This document shows, in pieces, positions 1-5,747 of a stretch of DNA of 6,962 bases. Made by a program: the position numbers and the translations under genes. Numbering within the stretch: the first letter of the stretch is position 1; each line of letters opens with the position of its first letter. The notes under the pieces were generated by a model. It searched no databases and was not told the DNA's origin. It saw only the letters and a list, made by a program, of their open reading frames with translations. The DNA lies in the NCBI GenBank assembly GCA_947631385.1, contig CANRLE010000056.1, positions 1 through 6,962 on the forward strand, written 5' to 3'. Source of the stretch: an uncultured Clostridia bacterium (GTDB lineage Bacteria > Bacillota > Clostridia > TANB77 > CAG-508).

Positions 1-25
1 GAGGACCCCTTGTTTTTTATTTTTC
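1..25 (+). terminator. Probable right half of an upstream Rho-independent terminator (left half outside window)
   Basis: The first bases form a GC-rich run (gaggacccc) unlike the surrounding AT-rich DNA. It is followed at once by a long T-tract at 13-25 with a single interrupting A. That is the layout of the 3' arm of an intrinsic terminator hairpin plus its U-tract for a + strand transcript entering from the left. The matching 5' arm would lie before base 1, so the stem cannot be confirmed here. It could instead be the terminator arm of a leader or attenuator element. Confidence 0.4.
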
Positions 26-38
26 ATATTGATATAAT
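10..38 (+). promoter_or_regulatory. Extended -10 promoter for deoD
   Basis: A perfect TATAAT -10 box lies at 33-38. It is preceded by TGA at 30-32, giving the extended -10 TGn motif. A weak -35 (TTGTTT, 10-15, 3 of 6 consensus bases) sits exactly 17 bp upstream. Transcription would start near 45 and give a very short leader before the AAGGAGG ribosome binding site at 54-60. The -35 overlaps the T-tract of the presumed upstream terminator, so the deoD promoter is placed directly behind the previous transcription unit. I see no operator or riboswitch in the leader. Confidence 0.7.
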
Positions 39-67
39 AACCATATCAAATTTAAGGAGGTATAGAT

Positions 68-790
68 ATGTCAACACCACACAATGAAGCACATTTAGGA
101 GATATTGCCAAAACTGTTATTATGCCAGGTGATCCTTTACGTGCTAAATATATTGCAGAAAATTTTTTAGAAAATGCAAAATTAGTAAATCAAGTTAGAG
201 GTATGTATGCATATACTGGAACATATCAAGGAAAAACTATAACTGTAATGGCTTCTGGTATGGGAATGCCTAGTATGGGAATTTATTGTTACGAATTGTA
301 CAAATTCTATGAAGTTGAAAATATAATTAGAATTGGTTCTTGCGGTGCATATAAGCCAGAATTAAATCTATTTGATATTATTTTGGCTGACAATATATTT
401 ACAGAAGGAAATTTTGCACTTACTTTAAATAATGATTACTGTCATATAGTAGAAGCAAGTAAAGAATTAAATGAAAAAATTTTAGATACAGCATTAGAAA
501 AAAATATTAAGATTATTACCGGAAATACTGTATGTACTGATTGTTTTGATGTTTATATGACAGATGTTAATCAGTTTTTAGATAGAATTCCTAAAGATTT
601 TAATCCTATTAGTGCTGAAATGGAAGCTTTTGCATTATTCTACACAGCAAAATTACTTAATAAAAAAGCAAGCTGTTTGATGAGTGTTGTAGATTCAAAA
701 TTCATTACTGATATTGCTACTGCAAACGAAAGACAAACCGGTTTAAATACTATGATAAAGTTAGCTTTAGATAGTAGTATAAAAATATAA
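68..790 (+). CDS. deoD: DeoD-type purine nucleoside phosphorylase
   Basis: This cytoplasmic enzyme of purine salvage splits purine (deoxy)ribonucleosides with phosphate into free base and (deoxy)ribose-1-phosphate. The 240-aa length is normal for the hexameric bacterial (NP-I, DeoD) family. By comparison with E. coli PNP, I see the His near the N-terminus (H5), the phosphate-binding residues G21, R25 (in GDPLRA), R44, R88 and S91 (IRIGSCGA), the ribose-binding EMEA motif at 184-187, and the catalytic pair D209 and R222 with the same 13-residue spacing as D204/R217. The segment between that pair (SKFITDIATANE) differs from the E. coli HIRTHEQTTAAE. The ATG start has AAGGAGG 7 nt upstream. The gene is a single transcription unit facing the greA operon tail to tail. 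No other nucleoside catabolic gene (deoC, deoB, a transporter) is visible in the window. Confidence 0.95.
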   Translation: MSTPHNEAHLGDIAKTVIMPGDPLRAKYIAENFLENAKLVNQVRGMYAYTGTYQGKTITVMASGMGMPSMGIYCYELYKFYEVENIIRIGSCGAYKPELNLFDIILADNIFTEGNFALTLNNDYCHIVEASKELNEKILDTALEKNIKIITGNTVCTDCFDVYMTDVNQFLDRIPKDFNPISAEMEAFALFYTAKLLNKKASCLMSVVDSKFITDIATANERQTGLNTMIKLALDSSIKI

Positions 791-830
791 AAAGGCATTC
801 TTTTTAGAATGTCTCTTTTATTTTTTTATA
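791..830. terminator. Bidirectional Rho-independent terminator between deoD and greA
   Basis: An inverted repeat pairs GGCATTCT (794-801) with AGAATGTC (806-813) around a TTTT loop, with one G-U wobble. On the + strand it is followed by a T-rich run (814-828) that terminates deoD right after its stop codon at 788-790. On the - strand the run of A's and the AT-rich sequence to the left (781-793) become a U-tract, so the same hairpin can end the greA transcript. The greA stop codon (818-820) lies inside the + strand T-tract, so the two genes share one very compact terminator. Confidence 0.85.
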
Positions 831-1294
831 GATAAAATTTTATATTTCATTACACCTGCTGGTGCATTTACTTCTACTACTTGATTTTTCTTAGCTCCTA
901 ACAAAGCTGATCCTAGTGGTGATTCATTAGATATTTTATTTTCTGCTAGATTAACTTCTGTTGAACCAACAATTGTATATTCTACTTTTTCATCAAATTC
1001 CATATCTAAAACTTTTACAATATTTCCAACTTGTACAGTTTCTGTATCAATATCTTTTTCATCAATTATTTTTGCATATCTTAATTTATTTTCTAGTTCT
1101 GCTATTTTTACTTCATTTTCTGCTTGCGCTGTTTTAGCTTCATCATATTCTGAGTTCTCAGATAAATCTCCAAAACCTAATGCTACTTTTATTCTATCTG
1201 CTATCTCAGCTCTCTTTTCTGTTCTTAAAAAATTTAACTCTTTTTCTAAGTTATCATAACCTTCTTGTGTTAATAATACTTCCTTTTCATCCAT
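818..1294 (-). CDS. greA: Transcription elongation factor GreA
   Basis: GreA enters the secondary channel of RNA polymerase and stimulates cleavage of backtracked RNA so that stalled complexes can resume. The 158-aa length is standard. Residues 1-75 form the N-terminal antiparallel coiled coil. Its tip carries GDLSENSEY (42-50), with acidic residues D43 and E46 matching the pair (D41/E44 in E. coli) that coordinates the catalytic Mg2+. The C-terminal half is the FKBP-like domain, recognisable by SPLGSALLGAKK near 125-136 and a closing KYKILSI strand. The ATG has AAAGGAG (1302-1308) 7 nt upstream. It lies 80 bp after pgsA in the same direction, with its own promoter in the gap and no terminator between the two genes. 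It could therefore be read both alone and as the last gene of the cell-wall operon. Confidence 0.96.
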   Translation of the reverse strand: MDEKEVLLTQEGYDNLEKELNFLRTEKRAEIADRIKVALGFGDLSENSEYDEAKTAQAENEVKIAELENKLRYAKIIDEKDIDTETVQVGNIVKVLDMEFDEKVEYTIVGSTEVNLAENKISNESPLGSALLGAKKNQVVEVNAPAGVMKYKILSIKK

Positions 1295-1338
1295 GATAAT
1301 TCTCCTTTCAAATGCATCTTATTAAAAAATCTTTTACT

Positions 1339-1367
1339 ATATTACGGCAAAAAATTCAATTTGTCAA
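1339..1367 (-). promoter_or_regulatory. Sigma-A-type promoter for greA
   Basis: On the - strand a perfect TTGACA -35 box (1362-1367) is followed after exactly 17 bp by TAATAT (1339-1344, 4 of 6 consensus bases). The start point would fall near 1330, giving a leader of about 36 nt before the greA ATG. The -35 begins only 8 bp beyond the pgsA stop codon. A shifted -10 (TATAGT) would need a 20-bp spacer and is less likely. Confidence 0.7.
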
Positions 1368-1374
1368 GCAAATC

Positions 1375-1968
1375 TTAATTTTTTATCAATTCTTTAGCAC
1401 CTTTCATATAATCAATACCTGAAAATATAGTAGCTATTGTTTGTATAATCATCATAACTGTTACAATCAAGTTCAAAATAAATTCTCCCCCTTGTAAACG
1501 TCCTGTAAAACAAACTCCAAAGCCATATAAATCAATAAAAGCTAAAATAATTGCTATCATCTGTGTTACTGTTTTTAGTTTTCCCCATTTAGAAGCAGCT
1601 ATAACATTTCCACCCTTTTCTACTGCTACTAATCTATATCCTGATACTAAAAATTCACGTGCTAATACAATTATTGGTATCCATGCTGGTAATTTGTCCA
1701 TTTCAACCAACATAACCATAGCAGCTAAGACTAGAATTTTATCAGCTAATGGATCTAAAAATTTTCCAAATACTGTTACTTGATTATTCTTTCTTGCTAG
1801 ATATCCATCTAATTTATCTGTTAAAGATGCTAAAATAAAAATTACATCAATTAACCAAAATTCGGTTGGAATTCCAAATAAATCTCCTTTTACTCCTAAA
1901 AAAGGAATTATAACCATAATCGGTACTAAAATCATTCTAAATATTGTTAATTTGTTTGGTAAATTCAT
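1375..1968 (-). CDS. pgsA: CDP-diacylglycerol-glycerol-3-phosphate 3-phosphatidyltransferase
   Basis: This integral membrane enzyme transfers the phosphatidyl group of CDP-diacylglycerol to glycerol-3-phosphate, making phosphatidylglycerophosphate, the committed step toward phosphatidylglycerol and cardiolipin. The CDP-alcohol phosphotransferase signature is complete: D51-x2-D54-G55-x2-A58-R59-x8-G68-x3-D72-x3-D76. The surrounding sequence (LDPLADK) and the length (197 aa) fit PgsA better than other family members such as PssA or cardiolipin-type enzymes. Several hydrophobic segments flank the motif (about 8-26, 36-50, 78-90, 95-115, 135-150, 163-185). The ATG has AAAGGAGG 4 nt upstream, and that site overlaps the stop codon of the S41 protease gene. 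The 11-bp gap implies co-transcription and possibly translational coupling with that gene. Confidence 0.95.
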   Translation of the reverse strand: MNLPNKLTIFRMILVPIMVIIPFLGVKGDLFGIPTEFWLIDVIFILASLTDKLDGYLARKNNQVTVFGKFLDPLADKILVLAAMVMLVEMDKLPAWIPIIVLAREFLVSGYRLVAVEKGGNVIAASKWGKLKTVTQMIAIILAFIDLYGFGVCFTGRLQGGEFILNLIVTVMMIIQTIATIFSGIDYMKGAKELIKN

Positions 1969-1979
1969 ACTTCCTCCTT

Positions 1980-3176
1980 TTATTTTAGTAATTCTATTGC
2001 TTTCTGTAATTGTGTATCATCTTTCTCTTCGACTAATAAAATATTTTCAACTGTATCTGGTAATTCTACTTTTTCATCTGGCTCAATTCCTACTTCATTT
2101 AACTCTGCTTTATTTGGAGTTAAATATTTAGTTGTTGTGATTTTTAGTCCACTTCCATCTGTTAATGTTAACACTGTTTGAATAATACCTTTTCCAAAAG
2201 TCTTAGTTCCAACTATTTTTGCTTTTCCTAAATCTTTTAATGCCCCTGCCAAAATTTCTGATGAGCTTGCTGTATTTTCATTTACTAAAATAACAATTGG
2301 TACTTTAATTATTGGTTCATTTTCTGACTTTTGAATCTCCTCATTATTATTCTTATCTACTTCATATAAAAGAATTGAATCTTTATCTGCTATATAATCA
2401 GCAATTTTTAATGCCTCCTGTACAATTCCCCCTCCATTATTTCTAAGTTCAATGATAAGTGATTTTATATCTTGTTTTTGCAATTCTTCATATTTTTCTT
2501 TGAAGTCTTCTGCAGTATTTTCGTCAAATGAAGAAAATTCAATATATCCTATGTCGTTGTCTATGACTTTTCCTTCTACTGGATTAACTATTATATTTTC
2601 ACGTTCTATATCAAATGTCAATGTTTCATTTCCTCGTAAAATTTCTAGTTTAACAGAACTTCCTTCTTCACCTTTAATTTTATGAGAGGCAACTGTCATC
2701 TCGTCAGCTGTGTATTCAACATCATTTATTGAAACAATAAGGTCTCCCGGTAAAATTCCTGCTTCTTCAGCTGGAGTATTTTTTATAGGTGCTAATACTT
2801 GTATTTTATTTGCCTCTGTATTTTTTATCATATAAATACCTATACCGACGAAATTTCCCATTGTATCTTCTAAATAATCTTTCATATCATCTTTTGATAT
2901 ATATTCTGTATAAGGATCTCCTAATCCTTCAAAATACCCTTTAATTGCTCCTTCTTTTAATTTTTCTTCATCTATGTCTCCTAAGTAATATTTATCTATA
3001 ATTGCCCTATAGTCAGTTAGAGCTGAAGTTATAGTAGATTCAGATGACTTAATTACATCTGAATTTAAGAAATATTGATACATTGCTATTGATGTTATAA
3101 AAAATGTAATAAATGCTACTAAAACAATTAGCATTATAATCTTATATACTTTAAATCTTTTCTTTTCTTCCATCAT
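1980..3176 (-). CDS. Membrane-anchored S41 carboxy-terminal processing protease with PDZ domain (CtpA/CtpB type)
   Basis: This serine-lysine protease should cleave near the C-termini of exported or membrane proteins, with its PDZ domain gating substrate access. From the start chosen it is 398 aa. It has a short basic N-terminus, one membrane anchor (about 13-37), a helical stretch, a PDZ domain (about 106-193, with GIGIYM and PAEEAGILPGD), the S41 core strand ELRNNGGG (243-250), and the catalytic set S304 in NTASSSEI, K329 in TFGKG and Q333. The Ser-Lys spacing of 25 and Lys-Gln spacing of 4 match B. subtilis CtpB. A TTG 36 nt upstream (3210-3212) is in frame, but GGAGGT (3181-3186) points to ATG 3174-3176 or the adjacent ATG 3171-3173. 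The gene lies downstream of ftsEX and two M23 peptidases and directly before pgsA. Whether it acts like CtpA or sporulation CtpB cannot be told from sequence, so no symbol is given. Confidence 0.93.
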   Translation of the reverse strand: MMEEKKRFKVYKIIMLIVLVAFITFFITSIAMYQYFLNSDVIKSSESTITSALTDYRAIIDKYYLGDIDEEKLKEGAIKGYFEGLGDPYTEYISKDDMKDYLEDTMGNFVGIGIYMIKNTEANKIQVLAPIKNTPAEEAGILPGDLIVSINDVEYTADEMTVASHKIKGEEGSSVKLEILRGNETLTFDIERENIIVNPVEGKVIDNDIGYIEFSSFDENTAEDFKEKYEELQKQDIKSLIIELRNNGGGIVQEALKIADYIADKDSILLYEVDKNNNEEIQKSENEPIIKVPIVILVNENTASSSEILAGALKDLGKAKIVGTKTFGKGIIQTVLTLTDGSGLKITTTKYLTPNKAELNEVGIEPDEKVELPDTVENILLVEEKDDTQLQKAIELLK

Positions 3177-3180
3177 ATTA

Positions 3181-3186
3181 ACCTCC
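3181..3186 (-). promoter_or_regulatory. Ribosome binding site that fixes the S41 protease start
   Basis: GGAGGT on the - strand lies 4 nt before ATG 3174-3176 and 7 nt before the next in-frame ATG 3171-3173. It falls inside the longer frame that would begin at TTG 3210-3212, which argues against that longer start. The two consecutive ATG codons cannot be separated from sequence alone. Confidence 0.75.
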
Positions 3187-3210
3187 GATGTCTTTTTAGA
3201 ATTTATGCAC

Positions 3211-3244
3211 AATGCCGCAAAGGAATATTCCCCAATGCGACATT
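3211..3244 (-). promoter_or_regulatory. Long imperfect hairpin in the gap before the S41 protease gene
   Basis: In the - strand RNA, AATGUCGCA (3244-3236) pairs with UGCGGCAUU (3219-3211) over 9 bp with one G-U wobble. The loop holds a second small palindrome, GGAATATTCC (3222-3231), that could form an inner stem. The G-U pair is a C-A mismatch in the opposite-strand RNA, so the structure favours the - strand transcript. No U-tract follows (the next bases are GUGCAUAAAUUC), so it is not a normal intrinsic terminator. It ends 25 nt before the GGAGGT site of the S41 gene. Possible roles are an RNA processing or stability element, a translational control hairpin or a protein-binding palindrome. 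The function is unknown. Confidence 0.5.
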
Positions 3245-3272
3245 ACTATAATTATATGTATATTTTTCAATT

Positions 3273-4496
3273 TTAGAAATAATTACGTGGATCTACTCTA
3301 CAATTATTATAATTATATGGTGCAACTCTTACTTCAAAATGTAAGTGAGGTCCAGTTGAATTTCCGGAATTTCCAGATCTCATTATTTGTTGCCCCCTTG
3401 AAACTTCTTGTCCTTCTGATACACAAATCGAACCACTTGTACCATGAGCATACCATGTCTGTAATCCTCCAGCATGTTGAATAACTACATACGTTCCATA
3501 ACTTGTTGTTAGATTAGCTGTCTTAAATACTATTCCATCAGCTGCTGCATAAACTGGTGTTCCTGATGGTACACCATAATCTATTGCTCCATGATAGCTT
3601 CCATCAGAATATGTCATAGTTGCAGTTATCTGACCTGATTGAACAGGTTTTTGAAGCACTCCACTTCCTCCACTCTGGTATGTTCCTCCACTTGATGCAT
3701 TTCCTCCTGATGTTTGACCATTTTGTTTTTTCTTATTTAATGCTTCTACTTGTGCTCTATATTTTTCTTGTGCTACTCTAATATCTTTTTCAATTTGAGC
3801 ACTTGCTGTTCTAAGTTCTTGAATATGTTCTTGTATTTTCTTCTCATCTTCTGTTAATTGTGCTACTTGCTGGTCTTTTTGCTTTTTAGCAGTTTGTAAC
3901 TGGCTAGACATACTTTGTTTATTTGCTCTTGAAGTTGCCAATTCTTGCTTATCTGCCTCTAATTCTTTTTTAGCTTGCTCTATTTCTTGTTTTTGCTTTT
4001 GAATTTTTTCTAATAATTCTGTATCATTTGTTGCTACTTCTGTAATTAAATAGTAATTTGAAATAAGATCTGTAATGCTTTCAGAAGATAGCAAAAAGTC
4101 TAAATAAGATGTTTCTCCTGCTTCATATGTAGCCACTATTCTAGCATCCAATAGTTCTTGTTGTTTTTTATAATCTTCTTCTGCCTTTTTGATTTTTTCT
4201 TCTGACTCTTCTATTTTTCCATTTAGCTGTGATATTTGACCATCTAATACATCTATTTGAGCCTCATAGTCTGATATTTGTATAGATAGTTGTTCTACTT
4301 GTTGTACTGTTTCAGATTTTTGAGTCTGTACATTTTCTAAATCTTGTTGAGCTTGACTTTGCTTATTTTCTATCTCTTGCTGTTCATTTCTCAATTGTTG
4401 TTCTTCTGATGATACTGCTGCAATTGCTACATTGCTTTGCAATATAAGTGTTGCTACTATCATTATTCCAACTATTTTTACTCCTATTTTTCTCAT
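3273..4496 (-). CDS. Secreted coiled-coil M23 (LytM) peptidoglycan endopeptidase, paralogue 2
   Basis: This is a probable cell-wall hydrolase of the CwlO/PcsB/EnvC-like architecture acting outside the membrane. It has a signal peptide (1-26, ending SNVAIA, cleavage near 26/27), a long Gln/Glu/Lys-rich coiled coil (about 30-255), a Gly/Ser/Asn-rich linker (about 259-280) and a C-terminal M23 domain (about 285-407). The zinc and catalytic residues are present: H302 and D306 (HxxxD), H351 (WYAH), and H384 with H386 (HLHFEV), so it is probably an active enzyme rather than an EnvC-type inactive activator. The domain lacks the RYHP-type loop found in its neighbour and carries two Cys (358, 399). 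The ATG has AAAGGAGG 5 nt upstream. It starts 17 bp after paralogue 1, with which it shares a near-identical coiled-coil break (51 of 83 residues identical by hand count). The exact bond cleaved is not predictable. Confidence 0.9.
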   Translation of the reverse strand: MRKIGVKIVGIMIVATLILQSNVAIAAVSSEEQQLRNEQQEIENKQSQAQQDLENVQTQKSETVQQVEQLSIQISDYEAQIDVLDGQISQLNGKIEESEEKIKKAEEDYKKQQELLDARIVATYEAGETSYLDFLLSSESITDLISNYYLITEVATNDTELLEKIQKQKQEIEQAKKELEADKQELATSRANKQSMSSQLQTAKKQKDQQVAQLTEDEKKIQEHIQELRTASAQIEKDIRVAQEKYRAQVEALNKKKQNGQTSGGNASSGGTYQSGGSGVLQKPVQSGQITATMTYSDGSYHGAIDYGVPSGTPVYAAADGIVFKTANLTTSYGTYVVIQHAGGLQTWYAHGTSGSICVSEGQEVSRGQQIMRSGNSGNSTGPHLHFEVRVAPYNYNNCRVDPRNYF

Positions 4497-4513
4497 ATGT
4501 TCCTCCTTTAATT

Positions 4514-5737
4514 TTAATTAGTTGTATTTGTTGTGTTTGTAGTATTTGTAGTATTTTCTGTTGGCTCTTCAGTTGATGGCTCTTGTGCTTGTGGTATAAT
4601 TCCAGTTGTCACATATGGTAATGGATCTGTCACCACACCATTTAGTCTTACTTCAAAATGAGCATGTGGTCCTGTTGAATAACCTGTTGAACCAACTTTT
4701 AAAACTGCTTCCCCTCTTTTTACAACTTGTCCAACTTGAACTAGTATTTGTGAACCATGTGCATATAATGTAGAAACACCGCCACCATGGTCAATTATAA
4801 CCATATTACCATAAGCAGAATTCATTCCAGCTTTTGTAACAATACCATCATTAGCTGCTATAAAATTCGCTCCCATTGGTGCACTAATGTCCATACCTGT
4901 ATGTAATTTATTAACATGTAAAATTGGATGATATCTCATTCCATATTTAGAACTAATTCTTGTATATCCCGGAACTGGCCATGCCAATTCTCCTCCAATA
5001 TATTGAGTATTAATTCCATCCATTGCCAAAGCAAGTATTTCAGCATTCACTTCAGCATATCTAGCATTATATTCATCTATTTGAACTTGTAGTTCTTTTT
5101 CCCTTTCTGATAATCTAGAAATATAGTTTTCCCTTATTGTTTTTGTATTTTCTAAAATTCTAGCAGTTTTAGTTTGATTTTTTTTCATTGTTGCTAATTG
5201 TTCTTGTTGTGCATCTAATTTTTTCTTAGTTAACTCAATTTCATCCTTTTGTTTTTCGCAATCTTCTAATAATTCAGTATCATAATTTGCCAGTTCTGTT
5301 ATTAGAAAATAATTTGATAAAAAATCTGATATATTTTTAGAACTTAAAATTACATCTAAATATTGTGTTTCACCTGTTTCATACATAACTACAAGTCTTG
5401 CTTCTAATAATTCTTTTTGTTTATTATATGCTTCTTCTGCTATTTTAAGTTTTCCCCCTACATCATCAATTGAAACTTGCAAATCTGCTATTTTATTATT
5501 TAATTCTTCTAATTCCGTTTGTGAATTAGCTATTTTTTCGTTTAATTTTTCAACCTGCTCTAAATTTTCTGATATCTCTCCTTGTACTCCTTCTAACTCT
5601 CCAGTTGTTTCATTTATTTGATTTTGTAACTCCTGTTGCTGTGTTTGTAAGTCTTTTGTTTCTTCTGCATGTACATATGAGATGATACCCAAGCTACAGA
5701 TTAAGAAAGTTAAAACAACACATAAAGTTTTACGCAT
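4514..5737 (-). CDS. Secreted coiled-coil M23 (LytM) peptidoglycan endopeptidase, paralogue 1
   Basis: This exported cell-wall hydrolase is placed directly after ftsX, as expected for the FtsEX-controlled partner. It has a signal peptide (1-24, cleavage after YVHA), a coiled coil (about 27-240) broken by the conserved YETGETQYLD/LSNYFLITELA segment (119-150), then a full M23 domain (about 250-375). The domain begins with WPVPG and a YGMRYHP loop (265-271). The catalytic set is complete: H279 and D283 (HTGMD), H327 (LYAH), and H358 with H360 (HAHFEV). After the domain comes a short tail rich in Pro, Glu and Thr, ending in four Asn-Thr-Thr units. AAAGGAG (5743-5749) overlaps the ftsX stop codon and lies 5 nt before the ATG, which suggests translational coupling to ftsX. 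Length is 407 aa, the same as paralogue 2, but the domains are built differently. Confidence 0.91.
   Translation of the reverse strand: MRKTLCVVLTFLICSLGIISYVHAEETKDLQTQQQELQNQINETTGELEGVQGEISENLEQVEKLNEKIANSQTELEELNNKIADLQVSIDDVGGKLKIAEEAYNKQKELLEARLVVMYETGETQYLDVILSSKNISDFLSNYFLITELANYDTELLEDCEKQKDEIELTKKKLDAQQEQLATMKKNQTKTARILENTKTIRENYISRLSEREKELQVQIDEYNARYAEVNAEILALAMDGINTQYIGGELAWPVPGYTRISSKYGMRYHPILHVNKLHTGMDISAPMGANFIAANDGIVTKAGMNSAYGNMVIIDHGGGVSTLYAHGSQILVQVGQVVKRGEAVLKVGSTGYSTGPHAHFEVRLNGVVTDPLPYVTTGIIPQAQEPSTEEPTENTTNTTNTTNTTN
4517..4555 (-). repeat. 9-bp in-frame tandem repeat encoding a (Asn-Thr-Thr)n C-terminal tail
   Basis: The last 13 codons of the upstream M23 gene encode N395-N407 as four Asn-Thr-Thr units plus a final Asn. 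The 9-bp units differ only by silent third-position changes (for example tgt/agt and att/gtt on the + strand). The repeat ends at the stop codon and 18 bp before the SD of the next gene. Because the unit is a multiple of three, copy-number change would lengthen or shorten the tail without a frameshift. Confidence 0.8.
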
Positions 5738-5747
5738 GTTTTCTCCT

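Noticed and set aside
2452..2685. Open frame on the + strand opposite the S41 gene
   Set aside because: It lies wholly inside a well-supported gene on the other strand, has no SD, and its composition is that of an antisense shadow.
3177..3212. Longer S41 protease beginning at TTG 3210-3212
   Set aside because: The 12 extra residues are not protease-like, the region holds the SD for the downstream ATG and the 3' end of the hairpin, and no SD precedes the TTG.
3211..3244. Intrinsic terminator after paralogue 2
   Set aside because: The stem is good but no U-tract follows it on the - strand, so it is reported as a hairpin of unknown role.
3243..3270. Possible full promoter (TTGAAA at 3265-3270) for the S41 gene
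   Set aside because: TTGAAA is only 8 bp from the TATAAT and 14-16 bp from poorer -10 matches. No -35 sits 17 bp from TATAAT, so only the -10-like box is mentioned, within the gap finding.
3212..3484. Open frame on the + strand over the end of paralogue 2 and the intergenic gap
   Set aside because: It overlaps the conserved M23 catalytic end on the other strand, and its sequence has no recognisable domain or ribosome binding site.
4517..4555. CRISPR-like or mobile-element repeat
   Set aside because: The units are 9 bp, in frame, contiguous and at the end of a coding region, so this is a coding minisatellite.
3273..5737. Phage tail lysin or prophage remnant, suggested by two adjacent M23 lytic enzymes
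   Set aside because: Both proteins have signal peptides and coiled coils, sit in the ftsEX operon, and no phage structural genes are nearby.
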